The notes below the pieces were generated by a model. It saw nothing but the letters and a program-made list of their open reading frames with translations, was not told where the DNA came from and made no database searches. This document shows, piece after piece, positions 17,633 to 27,488 of a stretch of DNA of 64,000 bases. The number at the start of each line of letters is the position of its first letter. The stretch's first letter is position 1. Made by a program: the position numbers and the translations under genes. Source of the DNA: Streptomyces sp. B21-105 (GTDB lineage Bacteria > Actinomycetota > Actinomycetes > Streptomycetales > Streptomycetaceae); assembly GCF_036898465.1 (NCBI RefSeq), contig NZ_JARUMJ010000001.1:8618001-8682000 (forward strand), given 5' to 3'.

Positions 17633-18988
17633 TCAGCGGCGAAACGGCGCGTCGAAACCCGTGAGGAGGGCGTCGGCCTGCGCCAGGCCGCTCTCCGCGG
17701 AGATCTCCCGCACCGACTGGGCCGGACGGATCACGGCGAACACGACACGGCCCGCGTCGAGCAGAGCGCCGTACACCGCGGGCCGCGGCAGGCTGTTGTA
17801 CGCCCAGTGCGCCGAGAAGTAGTAGCCGCCCGTGTCGTGGAGCACCACCAGGTCCCCCTCGGCGAGCGCGGGCAGCGGCCGGTCGTGCGCCACCACGTCC
17901 CCCGCGAAGCAGAGCGGCCCGGCGACGTCCTGCCGCACGAGCGGCGTCCGCTTGGGCAGGCCGTCCGGGCCGAACGCGGAGATCCGCAGCGGCCAGGCGT
18001 CCGGCATCAGTACGGTCCGGGTGGCGACCTGTCCGCCCGCGTGGGTGAGCGCGATCCGGCGCCCGCCGGCGTCCTTGACGTACTCGACGACGGCGGCGGT
18101 GAACCCGTTCTTGGCGATCAGGGACCGGCCGAACTCGGTGACCACCTGGTAGCGGCCGTCCAGCAGCGCCGGCTCCGCCGCGGTGAGCGCGGCTACGTAG
18201 TCGGCGTAGGTGGGCGTGACCCTGTCGTCGGCGAAGTTCACCGGCAGCCCGCCGCCGAGGTCGACACTGGTCACCTGACGGCGGCCTACCCGGTCGTCGA
18301 CGTCCTCGGCGAGCCGGTGAACGTCGGCGAGGCCTTCCGCGATCAGCGGCAGCGGGCAGCCCTGCGAGCCCACGTGCGCGTGCAGCCGGGTCAGCCACGG
18401 CCGCCGCGCGAACGCCTCGACGACACGGGCGCGGGCCCCCGGGTCGCGCAGCGCCACGCCGAACTTCGAAGTCGCGGTCGCCGTACTCATCGCGCCGATG
18501 GACCCGCCGCCGACCTGCGGATTGACCCGCAGGCCGAGCACGGACCCGCAGCCGGCGGGGCGCAGGGCGTCGATCCGGTCGAGCTCGTCGAGGTTGTCCG
18601 CGTTGAGCGCGACGCCCAGTTCGAGAGCTTCGCGGATCTCGGCGCGGGTCTTGGCGGGCGAGTCCAGCACGATGCGCGCAGGGGTGAAGCCCGCGTCCAG
18701 CGCGAGCCGCAGCTCGCCGGGGCTGGCCACCTCGCAGCCCATGCCCGCGTCGGCGAGCAGGCGCAGCACCGGCACCAGTGGACAGGCCTTGGCGGCGAAG
18801 GTGTGCAGCACGTCCGGCGTGCGGGCGAACGCCTCGTGCAACGCGGCGACGCTGCTCCGCACGCCCCGGACGTCCACGAAACCGGCCACCGGCCGGCCCT
18901 CGCCGATCAGGCCGTCCGCGACGGCCTGGCGGACGGCGAGCGCGACGGGGGTGACGTCGCTCTGCTGGTTCTCGGTGGGGGGCGGCAT
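17633..18988 (-). CDS. Fold-III PLP-dependent decarboxylase (diaminopimelate/ornithine decarboxylase-like)
   Basis: A 451-residue cytoplasmic enzyme of the alanine racemase/DAP decarboxylase fold. The PLP-binding Lys is Lys67 in LHTFAAKACPLVPVL; the glycine-rich phosphate loop is SVDLGGGLPVNF; the active-site Cys of the partner subunit is in GPLCFAGDVVAHD; and GYYFSAHWAYNSLPRPAVYG matches the C-terminal substrate pocket of DAP decarboxylases. FAAKAC in place of YAVKAN and the lack of lysA context suggest a specialised amino acid or peptide-linked substrate, not the housekeeping enzyme. ATG 18988 has AAGGAG 10 nt upstream; the longer frame is Pro-rich noise. It is divergent from the PucR regulator gene. 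Confidence 0.85.
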   Translation of the reverse strand: MPPPTENQQSDVTPVALAVRQAVADGLIGEGRPVAGFVDVRGVRSSVAALHEAFARTPDVLHTFAAKACPLVPVLRLLADAGMGCEVASPGELRLALDAGFTPARIVLDSPAKTRAEIREALELGVALNADNLDELDRIDALRPAGCGSVLGLRVNPQVGGGSIGAMSTATATSKFGVALRDPGARARVVEAFARRPWLTRLHAHVGSQGCPLPLIAEGLADVHRLAEDVDDRVGRRQVTSVDLGGGLPVNFADDRVTPTYADYVAALTAAEPALLDGRYQVVTEFGRSLIAKNGFTAAVVEYVKDAGGRRIALTHAGGQVATRTVLMPDAWPLRISAFGPDGLPKRTPLVRQDVAGPLCFAGDVVAHDRPLPALAEGDLVVLHDTGGYYFSAHWAYNSLPRPAVYGALLDAGRVVFAVIRPAQSVREISAESGLAQADALLTGFDAPFRR

Positions 18989-19267
18989 GTCGGCGGTCTC
19001 CTTCGGGCGGGGCGGGGCGGGGCGGGGGCGTGGGGCGGGGTGCGCGGGGGAAGCCTTCCCCTCTGCTACCCCCTGGGGGATGCCTTCCCGGCGCAGGGCG
19101 TGTGCCCGCGCGTCCAATCGCGCCGAATCGGCCCGTACGGGCACCGGGACGGCTGAGCGGGCCGAAAAGAAGATGACTGCACACCCCTAGGGACCGACCG
19201 GACGGTATGTCATCCTTCGGGGCAGGACGAGTCGGACGGCGGGGCGGCGCCCCGGGGGAGGACCGCG

Positions 19268-20650
19268 ATGCATCACGCCCTACGGTCACGGACCGCTTTC
19301 CCTCCGGCGGCGGACGCCCCCGCGGCGGCGCCCGTCCACCGGCCGCGTCCGCAGCCAGTCCGGTCACTGATCGACGCCGACGCCCTGCGGGTCCTGCACC
19401 GGGCCGCCCGGGTGCTGCTGGAGGACCTGGCCGGTCTCACCGACCGGCTGGTCGCCGTGCTGCAGGAGCAGGAGCCCGCCTACCGCGCCGCGGTGACGTG
19501 CGACCCGACCGAGACCTGGCAGGAGGTGCACCGGTCGCTGCGGCACAGCGTGTCCTCGCTGCTGGACCCGCGCGGCAGCCGGGACGCGGCCCGCCGGTGC
19601 TCGTGGCGGATCGGCGCGACCCGCGTGGAACAGGGCCTGCCGCTGGACGCACTGCTGCACGCGTTCCGGCTGGGCGGGTCCCTGGTGTGGCAGGGCCTCA
19701 TCGACGAGACCGCCCGGACCGCCCCCGAGGACGTACGGCTGCTCGTGCACGTCGCTACCGACGTGTGGAACTTCGTCGACGAGCACTGCACCCTCGTCGC
19801 GGACGCCTACCGGCAGGTCGAACGGCAGCTCGCCTGGCGGCGCGAGAACCGGCTGCGGGTGCTGGCCGGCGCGCTGCTGGACGGCGCCAGCCGCATCGCC
19901 GACCTGCCGGAGACCGCGCAGGCGCTGGACCTCCCCGAGGAGGGGCGGTACGTCGTGGCGGCGGTGGCGGCCGGCTGCCCCTCCGACGGCGCCGGAGTGC
20001 GGGCCGCCCTCGCGCGGGGCGCCCGCGTGTACTGGCACACCGGCGTCGAGGTCGACTACGGCATCATGCTGCTGGACGACGACGTCGACGCCGGGGCACT
20101 CGGCCGCTCAGGCCACGAGCGGCCACCGCCCGCCGGAACCGGACCCAGGACCGGAGCCAGGACCCGAACCGGGACCGGGGGCGGTACCGGAGCCGGGTCG
20201 TCCGTCGTCGCACCGGTCGCGGGCGGCGCGCGGACGGGCGTCAGCACGGCCGTGACGGGACTCGCCGCGGTCGGCGACGCCCGCCGGCTCGCGGACGTCG
20301 CGCTGGGCCTGTGCCCGCGGGCCGGCGGCGCGATCCGGCTGACCGAACACCTCCCGGCCGCCCTCGTGGTCTCCGCCCCCGACCTGGGCGCGGCGCTGGT
20401 CGAGCGCGCGCTCGGCCCGCTGGGGAACCTGGAGCCCGCCGACGAGGCCGTCCTGCTCGACACCCTCGCCGCCTGGCTGGCCTGCGACGGCTCCGCCCAA
20501 CGGGCGGGGGAGCGGCTGTACTGCCACCGCAACACCGTCCTCAACCGCCTGCGCCGCTACGAGCAGCTGACGGGCCGGTCGCTGGCCCGTCCGGCCGACC
20601 TGATGGAGGTCAGCCTCGCCCTGACGGCGCGGGGTCTCTACCCCCGCTGA
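19268..20650 (+). CDS. PucR/CdaR-family transcriptional regulator
   Basis: A 460-residue regulator. The N-terminal half is a helical sensor-like domain (LHRAARVLLEDLAGLTDRLV; TRVEQGLPLDALLHAFRLGG) and the middle is a GGDEF-like CdaR domain. At the C-terminus is the PucR-type helix-turn-helix, where LYCHRNTVLNRLRRYEQLTG matches the RxxLHRNTVxxRL signature. Between about residues 285 and 320 the CdaR region is broken by a Gly/Thr/Arg-rich low-complexity insert. Family members often control catabolism of purines, amino acids or sugar acids. The gene stands directly before the livFGHMK-type ABC operon and divergent from the PLP decarboxylase, both plausible targets. ATG 19268 follows GGGGGAGGA. 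Confidence 0.85.
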   Translation: MHHALRSRTAFPPAADAPAAAPVHRPRPQPVRSLIDADALRVLHRAARVLLEDLAGLTDRLVAVLQEQEPAYRAAVTCDPTETWQEVHRSLRHSVSSLLDPRGSRDAARRCSWRIGATRVEQGLPLDALLHAFRLGGSLVWQGLIDETARTAPEDVRLLVHVATDVWNFVDEHCTLVADAYRQVERQLAWRRENRLRVLAGALLDGASRIADLPETAQALDLPEEGRYVVAAVAAGCPSDGAGVRAALARGARVYWHTGVEVDYGIMLLDDDVDAGALGRSGHERPPPAGTGPRTGARTRTGTGGGTGAGSSVVAPVAGGARTGVSTAVTGLAAVGDARRLADVALGLCPRAGGAIRLTEHLPAALVVSAPDLGAALVERALGPLGNLEPADEAVLLDTLAAWLACDGSAQRAGERLYCHRNTVLNRLRRYEQLTGRSLARPADLMEVSLALTARGLYPR

Positions 20651-21134
20651 CCCCGCGTGAGGCCTGCCTCCCGTCGGCCTCGCGCGGCAAGGCCTGTGGC
20701 TCCGCAGGCCTTGCACGATGGCCGTGTCTCCGCCGGTCTTGCGTGGCGGCTGGTGTTTTCGCCCGGCCTCGCGTGGGCTACCCGGAGCGCTGCCGGCCTC
20801 GCGTGAGGCGTGGCTTGCGCCGGCCTCGCATGGGGCCCGTGTCTCCGCCGGTCTTGCGTGGCGGCTGGTGTTTTTCGCCGGTCTCGCGTGGGCCGTCCGG
20901 AGCCCCGCCGGCTCGCCCGGGGCGCTGCCGGCCTCGCCCGGAGCCCGCCGCGCAGGCCCCGGCGGGCCGCCCGGACCCGCCGCCCTCTGGGCAGCCGCAC
21001 AAGCCGTCCCGGCCTCTGTTGGTTGTGCGCAGCGACCCCGGCGCCGTGCCTGTACCGCTCCTCGCCCGCCGTGCTGTCGTGAGCTCCCTTGCCCCCGAAC
21101 GCCGTGCCCACGGGCACGGTTCTGAGGAGCCGCG
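20651..21134. repeat. Intergenic degenerate tandem repeat, about nine copies of a GCCGGCCTCGCGTGG-like unit
   Basis: The 484 bp between the pucR-like gene and the ABC operon hold a run (about 20675-20950) of degenerate units built on GCCGGCCTCGCGTGG, spaced about 20-35 bp. Two longer near-identical copies, each about 37 bp and starting at 20724 and 20839, lie 115 bp apart and include the T-rich stretch TGGTGTTTT. All frames through it are repetitive and unlike the flanking genes, so I call no gene here. The last 100 bp before the ABC genes are non-repetitive and should hold their promoter. Confidence 0.75.
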
Positions 21135-21913
<779 letters not shown>

Positions 21914-21917
<4 letters not shown>

Positions 21918-22738
21918 ACATCCGCACCGCCCGGATAACCGCGGGCGACCGTCCCGCGGCGCCGCCCCCCGCCCTGCACGTCGAGGACGTCACCGTGCGC
22001 TTCGCGGGCCTGACCGCTCTCGGCGCCGTCTCCCTCACCGTCGCGCCGGGCTCCGTGCACGCCCTCATCGGACCGAACGGCGCCGGGAAGTCGACCTGCT
22101 TCAACGTCCTGTCCGGCCTGTGCCGCCCGGAGTCCGGACGGGTCCGGCTCGGGGACACCGAACTGACCGGACTCGCCCCGCACCGGATCGCCGCCCTCGG
22201 CGTCGCCCGCACCTTCCAGAACATCGTCACCACCGAGGGCACCGTCGCCGACAACCTGATGCTCGGCCGGCACGCCCTGTCGCGGGCCGGTTTCGCCGCC
22301 AGCGCGCTGCACCTGCCCCGGGCGGTGCGCGAACAGCGGGCGCACCGCGACCGGGCCGGCGAGATCGCCGAACTCACCGGCCTCGCCGCCCACTTCGACA
22401 CCCACGTCGCGCTGCTGTCCTACGGCGACCGCAAACGCGTGGAGTTCGCCCGTGCCCTGTGCCTGGAGCCGCGCGTGCTGCTCCTCGACGAGCCGGTCGC
22501 CGGCATGAACGGCGCCGAACGCGCCCGCACGGCCGAGGCGATCGCCGCCGTCCGCGCGCGACTCGGCCTGTCCGTACTGCTCGTGGAGCACGACATGGGC
22601 CTGGTGATGCGTCTCGCCGACGAGGTCACGGTCCTCGACTTCGGCCGGACCCTCGCCCACGGCTCACCCGACGAGGTGCGCGCCCACCCCGAGGTGCTGC
22701 GCGCCTACCTCGGCGTCCCCGGAGAGGACCCCGCATGA
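21914..22738 (+). CDS. livG: Branched-chain amino acid-type ABC transporter ATP-binding protein (LivG)
   Basis: A 274-residue ATPase with Walker A GPNGAGKST, Q-loop region VARTFQNIVTTEGTVADNLM (the LivG R-T-F-Q-N motif), and Walker B VLLLDEPVAGMNGAE. The signature motif reads LLSYGDRKRVEFARAL, the LSYGxxR form common in LivG/UrtD-type subunits. The GTG start overlaps the livF stop by 4 bp (GTGA) and its own end overlaps livH by 4 bp, so expression is translationally coupled. Confidence 0.93.
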
Positions 22739-23631
22739 CCGCCTTCCTCGACAGCGTCCTCGCAGGTCTCGCCCTCGGCGCGGTCTACGCCCTGGTCGCG
22801 CTCGGCTTCGTCGTCATCTTCAAGGCGTCGGGCGTGCTCAACTTCGCCCACGGGTCCCTGCTGCTGTTCGGCGGCTACCTGACCGCCGTCCTCCACGACG
22901 ACCTGGGATTCGCCGGCGCGCTCGCGGTGTCCGTCCTGGCGACCGCGGCGCTCGCCGGCGCACTGGACCGGCTGCTGCTGCAACGCGGCGACCCCGACCC
23001 CGGGGCGGCCCATGTGCAGACCATCGTCACCATCGGCGTCGACATCGTGCTGCTGACCGACCTGTCCCGGCGCATCGGCGGCGACCTGCTCACCCTCGGC
23101 GACCCCTGGGGCGACTCGGTGACCCGGCTCGGCTCCGTGACCGTCGCCGACAGCCGGATCGCCGCGATCGTCGTGTCCGCGCTGGCCATCGGCGGCGTCT
23201 TCGCCCTGTTCCGCTTCACACCCTGGGGCCTCGCCCTGCGGGCCGCCGCCGAGGACACGGAAGCCGCGGCCCTGATGGGGGTGCGGCTGAGCCGGGTGCG
23301 GATGCTCGCCTGGTGCCTGGCCGGCGCCCTCGCCGCCCTGGCGGCCGTGTTCCTCGCCGCCTTCCCCGCCCCCGGACTGGAGCGGACAACCGGCCAGATC
23401 GCCCTCAACGCCTTCCCGGCGGCGATCCTCGGCGGACTGGCCTCGCCGCCCGGCGCCCTCGCGGGCAGCCTCCTCATCGGCCTGACCGAGGCCCTCGCCG
23501 CGGGCTACCAGTCCGAACTGCACGTGCTGGGCGAAGGGTTCGGCGACGTCGCCCCGTACGCGGTGATGGTCGCCGTCCTGCTGGTGCGTCCCACCGGGCT
23601 GTTCGGCGCGAAGGGAGCGGCTCGTGTCTGA
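22735..23631 (+). CDS. livH: Branched-chain amino acid-type ABC transporter permease (LivH)
   Basis: A 298-residue permease with about eight hydrophobic segments. The opening GLALGAVYALVALGFVVIFK and the segment VLNFAHGSLLLFGGYL are hallmark LivH/UrtB sequences; the cytoplasmic loop that contacts the ATPase reads ALRAAAEDTEAAALMGV (cf. RAVAQDxxAAxLMG). ATG 22735 overlaps the livG stop by 4 bp; the long open frame that begins earlier is out of frame with livG and is a shadow. Its end overlaps livM by 8 bp. Confidence 0.93.
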   Translation: MTAFLDSVLAGLALGAVYALVALGFVVIFKASGVLNFAHGSLLLFGGYLTAVLHDDLGFAGALAVSVLATAALAGALDRLLLQRGDPDPGAAHVQTIVTIGVDIVLLTDLSRRIGGDLLTLGDPWGDSVTRLGSVTVADSRIAAIVVSALAIGGVFALFRFTPWGLALRAAAEDTEAAALMGVRLSRVRMLAWCLAGALAALAAVFLAAFPAPGLERTTGQIALNAFPAAILGGLASPPGALAGSLLIGLTEALAAGYQSELHVLGEGFGDVAPYAVMVAVLLVRPTGLFGAKGAARV

Positions 23632-24790
23632 GCGCACCCCCGAGCGGCCCGTGTCCGCGCGCGTCCTCGAGCGGTTCGTACCCGTGCGCGTCCCCAAGGG
23701 CGCGGGCGTGCTCCTGACGGCACTCCTGCTGTGCGCGCCGCCTTTCTACGTCGACGCCTTCTGGCTGCGCATCGGCCTGTTCTCGATGGCCGCCGCCATC
23801 GGCGCCGTCGGCCTCGGCCTGCTCACCGGCGCCGCAGGACAGCTCTCCCTGGGCCACGCCTTCTTCCTCGCCGTGGGCGCGTACGGCTACACCTGGCTGG
23901 CCGGCGAACCCGGCCCCGGGCTGCCGACCACGCTCGCCGCGCTCCTCGCGGTGCTGCTGGCGGGGGCGGCCGGCGGGCTCTTCAGTCCCGTCGCGGGCCG
24001 GGTGCGCGGCATCTACCTGGGCGTCGCCACGCTCGCCCTGGTCTTCCTGGGCCACCATGTGCTGCTCACCGCCGACTCCGTCACCGGCGGCTTCAACGGC
24101 CGATCGGTGCCCCCGCTGACCTTCGGCGGGTTCTCCTTCGCCGGCGACGGCTCCTCGCTCGTCGTCCTCGGCGTGCCGTTCGGCGGCGAGGAACGCCTGT
24201 GGTACCTCGGGCTGGTGCTGCTGGCCGGCACCTGGTGGACCGCGCGCGGCCTGCTGCGCGGACGCCCGGGACGTGCCCTGACGGCGCTGCGCGACAGCGA
24301 GACCGCGGCCGCGGTGATGGGCGTCGACGTCGCCCGCCACCGCTCGGCGGCCTTCGTCGTGTCGTCGATGTACGCGGGCCTGGCCGGGGTCCTGCTCGCG
24401 CTGGCCTTCCGCCGGGTGGTCCCCGACTACTTCGGGCTGGCCCTCTCGGTCGACTACCTGGCGATGATCGTCATAGGCGGACTGGGATCCGTCGCCGGAG
24501 CCGCCGCGGGCGCCGTGTTCGTCACCGCGCTGCCCCTGCTGATGACCCGTTACGCCGACCAGTTGCCGCTGGTGACCGCCCCCGGCGCCGGCGACGGCGG
24601 GATCGGCCCGACCGAGGCGGCCCGCTACCTGTACGGCGCGGCCATCGTCCTCGTCCTGCTGTACGCCCCCGACGGACTGCGTGGCCTCGTCCGCCGCGTC
24701 CACGCCCGTCTGCGACCCGCCGCCCCGTCCCCGGCGGCCGCGAACCGTCCACCCGCCTCCGCAGTCCGAGCCAAGGAGCCCACCCCGTGA
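23624..24790 (+). CDS. livM: Branched-chain amino acid-type ABC transporter permease (LivM)
   Basis: A 388-residue second permease. It has a charged N-terminal extension of about 25 residues before the first helix (GVLLTALLLCAPPFYVDAFW). Later come the LivM signatures LLTGAAGQLSLGHAFFLAVG (GxxSLGHAxFxxxGAY type) and RALTALRDSETAAAVMGVDV, the ATPase-contact loop. The last 40 residues are Ala/Pro-rich and cytoplasmic. It starts at GTG 23624 inside the end of livH and ends inside the start of livK. Confidence 0.92.
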   Translation: MSERTPERPVSARVLERFVPVRVPKGAGVLLTALLLCAPPFYVDAFWLRIGLFSMAAAIGAVGLGLLTGAAGQLSLGHAFFLAVGAYGYTWLAGEPGPGLPTTLAALLAVLLAGAAGGLFSPVAGRVRGIYLGVATLALVFLGHHVLLTADSVTGGFNGRSVPPLTFGGFSFAGDGSSLVVLGVPFGGEERLWYLGLVLLAGTWWTARGLLRGRPGRALTALRDSETAAAVMGVDVARHRSAAFVVSSMYAGLAGVLLALAFRRVVPDYFGLALSVDYLAMIVIGGLGSVAGAAAGAVFVTALPLLMTRYADQLPLVTAPGAGDGGIGPTEAARYLYGAAIVLVLLYAPDGLRGLVRRVHARLRPAAPSPAAANRPPASAVRAKEPTP

Positions 24791-26070
24791 ACCGCACGCA
24801 GCGCAGACACCGCACTCCCGTCCCCGTCCTCGCCGCCGCGCTCGCGGCGCTGCTCGTCACGGCCACCGGCTGCAGCTCCAAGGCCGGGGGCGGCGGCGGT
24901 GGTTCCGAAGGCGCCGACGGCGTCAAGGCGGGCCCGGGAGTGACCGACAAGACGATCCGGCTGGGCGCTCTCACCGACCTGACCGGCCCCTACGCCACCC
25001 TCGGCAAGTCCATCGTGCAGGCCCAGCAGATGTGGGCCGACGAGACCAACGCGGCCGGCGGGGTCTGCGGCCGCAAGGTCGAGATCGTGGTCAAGGACCA
25101 TGGCTACGACGTGCAGAAGGCGGTCACCGCGTACGCCGACCTCGCCCCGGACGTCGTCGCCCTGCCGCAGGTCGTCGGATCGCCGGTGGTCGCCGCCCTC
25201 CTCGACGACATCGAACGCGACCGCCTGCTGACCTTCCCGCAGGCGTGGGCGGCCTCCCTGCTCGGCAAGGACGCCGTCCAGGTCGTCGGCACCACCTACG
25301 ACGTCGACATGATCGCCGCCGTCGACCTGCTCACCCGGACCAAGGGCCTGGCCAAGGGCGACTCCGTCGGCCATGTCTACTTCGAGGGCGACTACGGCGC
25401 CAACGCCCTGGAAGGGTCCACCTGGGCGGCCGGGCGGGCGGGGCTCACGATCGTGCCGCAGAAGATCAAGGCGACCGACACGGATCTGTCGGCGCAGGTG
25501 TCGGCGCTGCGCAAGGCGGGCGTGAAGGCCGTCCTGATCAGCGCGGGTCCGGCGCAGACGGCTTCGCTGGTCGGGGTCGCCGCCTCGCGCGGGCTGCGGG
25601 TGCCCGTCGTCAGCAGCGCGCCCGGCTTCGCGCCCCAGCTGATGAAGACCCCCGCCGCACCCGCCCTGCTCGCCATGCTGAACGTGGTGAGCGCGGTGCC
25701 AGCCGTGAGCTCCGACCTGCCCGGCGTCCGGCGGATGGCGGCCGCCTACGGCAAGAAGTACCCGGACTCCCCGGTGGACGCCGGCACGCTGTCCGGCTAC
25801 AACGCCGCGCAACTGCTCGGCGCCGACCTCAAGAAGGCCTGCGCGGCCGGCAGCCTGGCCCGGGAGGACGTCGTGAAGGCGCACCGCTCGCAGAAGAACG
25901 CCGACACCGGCCTCGGCTCGCCGCAGGACTTCTCCGACGTCGCCAAGCCCGCCGCCCTGTCCACCTATGTGCTCAAGCCGGACGCCAAGGCGCTCGGCGG
26001 TGTGGTGGTCGTGGAGGACGCGCACCAGGCGCCGGGCGTCACCGAGTACCTGGCCGACCGTGCGCAGTGA
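24787..26070 (+). CDS. livK: Branched-chain amino acid-type ABC transporter substrate-binding lipoprotein (LivK)
   Basis: A 427-residue periplasmic-binding-protein-type lipoprotein. A basic N-terminus and hydrophobic stretch end in the lipobox LVTATGC with the acylated Cys29, then a Gly/Ser spacer. The mature domain begins KTIRLGALTDLTGPYATLGK and contains WADETNAAGGVCGRKVEIVV, the peripla_BP_6 signature. Two internal Cys (in GGVCGRK and KKACAAG) may form a disulfide. It is the last gene of the operon, unusual in that the binding protein often comes first. The ligand is unknown: amino acids, amides, urea or aromatic acids are all possible for this family. Confidence 0.92.
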   Translation: MNRTQRRHRTPVPVLAAALAALLVTATGCSSKAGGGGGGSEGADGVKAGPGVTDKTIRLGALTDLTGPYATLGKSIVQAQQMWADETNAAGGVCGRKVEIVVKDHGYDVQKAVTAYADLAPDVVALPQVVGSPVVAALLDDIERDRLLTFPQAWAASLLGKDAVQVVGTTYDVDMIAAVDLLTRTKGLAKGDSVGHVYFEGDYGANALEGSTWAAGRAGLTIVPQKIKATDTDLSAQVSALRKAGVKAVLISAGPAQTASLVGVAASRGLRVPVVSSAPGFAPQLMKTPAAPALLAMLNVVSAVPAVSSDLPGVRRMAAAYGKKYPDSPVDAGTLSGYNAAQLLGADLKKACAAGSLAREDVVKAHRSQKNADTGLGSPQDFSDVAKPAALSTYVLKPDAKALGGVVVVEDAHQAPGVTEYLADRAQ

Positions 26071-26175
26071 CCGTGCGTGGCCGGATCGTGCCCCTGGAGA
26101 GTGACAAGTCCGTGTGACATGCATGATTCGCCGGAGTCCGGGCACACGCAGCGCACAACAGAGAGAGGGGCGCTC

Positions 26176-26424
26176 GTGATCGTTCCGGACCCGAAAATCG
26201 CCAGGACGTTGCTGACCCGCTACGCGACGCTGAAGATCGCTCAGGCGGAGAGGGAGACGCCGCAGGCGGCTCGTGAACTCCAGGACGTGACGTACACCTT
26301 GTGCGTGCTCATGGGCACCGCCGACGTCCGCGAGGCGGTCGCCGCGGCGGACGCCCTGCTGGAGTCCGCTCCGGTGACGCGCACGCATGCCGAGGGCTCG
26401 GACGGCCTGTCGCTGGCCGTCTGA
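26176..26424 (+). CDS. DUF5133 family protein, 82 aa
   Basis: A small helical cytoplasmic protein starting at GTG 26176 (VIVPDPKIARTLLTRYATLK) after GAGAGGGG. VIVPDPKxxxxLLxRY and the middle segment ELQDVTYTLCVLMGT are the conserved DUF5133 pattern, a Streptomyces family of unknown function. It stands alone, 105 bp after the ABC operon, and converges on the graspetide ligase gene. The longer frame beginning at 26077 runs into the intergenic region without a ribosome site. Confidence 0.85.
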   Translation: MIVPDPKIARTLLTRYATLKIAQAERETPQAARELQDVTYTLCVLMGTADVREAVAAADALLESAPVTRTHAEGSDGLSLAV

Positions 26425-26442
26425 GGCGGCGGGCGGACGGAC

Positions 26443-26480
26443 CCGGCGCGGCGGAGCTCTCCGAGTTCCCGCCGCGTCGG
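26443..26480. terminator. Hairpin between convergent genes, candidate bidirectional terminator
   Basis: Arms CCGGCGCGGCGG (26443-26454) and CCGCCGCGTCGG (26469-26480) pair over 12 bp with one G-T wobble and a 14-nt loop. It lies between the stops of the DUF5133 gene and the graspetide ligase gene. There is no T-run, as is usual in Streptomyces. Confidence 0.5.
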
Positions 26481-26485
26481 GGCGT

Positions 26486-27472
26486 TCATTGGGCCGTGGA
26501 ACCGCACCGGTCGGCGCGCCGGGCATCGCGCTCGGTCGGCGGCCCGGCCAGCCACTCGGCGATGGTGCGGGCGATCGGCTGACCGGTGTCCACCTCCACG
26601 AAGCCGAACTGTCCCGACTGGTTGCACTCCAGGAACCACCAGGTGCCGTCGGCGTCCTCCGCGAAGTCGAAGGCCCCGTAGGCGAGTTCCGCCTCCCGTA
26701 GATACGTCCGCACCGCCTCGGCCAGGCGCGGCGGCACGTCGACGGGGCACCAGGGCGTCGCGGAGGGCGAGTAGCGCACGTCCACCACGTCGGGGTCGCC
26801 GCCGGGGACGGTCTCCTTGCGGGCGGCGAGGATGCGCTCGCCGACCGCGGTCAGCCGGATGTCGGCCCGCTTGGCCACCCGGCGCTGCAGCAGCGTCGGA
26901 CCGTAGGCGACGGCGGCGAAGTCGGCGTCCGGCGGGACCCGGGTGGTGGGCACCGCCCGGGGCGGATCCTGCGGATGCGCCCCGGACACCGGCTTGACCA
27001 CCAGGTCCGGATAGCGGTCCGCGAACGCACGGGCCGCCTGCGGGAACGTCGTGACGATCGTGGCCGGCACCGGCAGGCCGCTGCGCTGTGCGAGCCGTAG
27101 CTGCCAGGGCTTGTGCCGGGCCCGTACGGACGCGTCCGGATGGTTCATCCAGCGCGCCCCGGTCGCTCGGAGCATGCCGTACAGCGCCTGCGAGGCCTCC
27201 TCCGTCAGCCACGCGGACGGCTGGGGCGCCCGGGCAGCCGGGGAGCCGGGCCGGCGGACCCACACCGATCGCAGCCCCTCGAGGCTCACCAGCCGCCCGG
27301 CGGAGGACAGATGGCCACGAAAGGCTCCGTGCACGTACTCGCCGGAGAGTGCGACGGTATGGGTCAGATCGGCCGGATCGAGCCGGACGACGGGGACGCC
27401 CGCGGCGTTCAGGTGCACGACCACCATGTCCGCCGTGACGTCCTCTTCACAGGTCAGGATGAGCACGGTCAT
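26486..27472 (-). CDS. tgmB: ATP-grasp ribosomal peptide maturase (graspetide ligase, SAV_5884 family)
   Basis: A 328-residue ATP-grasp enzyme expected to install ester (or amide) cross-links between Ser/Thr/Lys and Asp/Glu side chains of the precursor peptide encoded just upstream. The N-terminal domain opens TVLILTCEEDVTADMVVVHL. The family marker VWVRRPGSPAA follows in the first third. The ATP-binding Lys lies in DLVVKPVSGAHPQ, and the C-terminal metal-binding acid and Asn lie in WWFLECNQSGQF (E-x-N). A charged ADIRLTAVGERILAARKE strand precedes them. This arrangement is that of the TIGR04187-type maturases. It starts 16 bp after the precursor gene, clearly one operon. Confidence 0.92.
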   Translation of the reverse strand: MTVLILTCEEDVTADMVVVHLNAAGVPVVRLDPADLTHTVALSGEYVHGAFRGHLSSAGRLVSLEGLRSVWVRRPGSPAARAPQPSAWLTEEASQALYGMLRATGARWMNHPDASVRARHKPWQLRLAQRSGLPVPATIVTTFPQAARAFADRYPDLVVKPVSGAHPQDPPRAVPTTRVPPDADFAAVAYGPTLLQRRVAKRADIRLTAVGERILAARKETVPGGDPDVVDVRYSPSATPWCPVDVPPRLAEAVRTYLREAELAYGAFDFAEDADGTWWFLECNQSGQFGFVEVDTGQPIARTIAEWLAGPPTERDARRADRCGSTAQ

Positions 27473-27488
27473 TTTCGTCGGCCTGTGT

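Noticed and set aside
20718..21125. Small ORFs across the degenerate repeat
   Set aside because: Every frame repeats PVLRGGW-like units that simply reflect the DNA repeat; no SD or family.
22120..22734. Upstream extension of livH
   Set aside because: Overlaps livG out of frame; livH has a proper ATG at 22735 with the usual LivH N-terminus.
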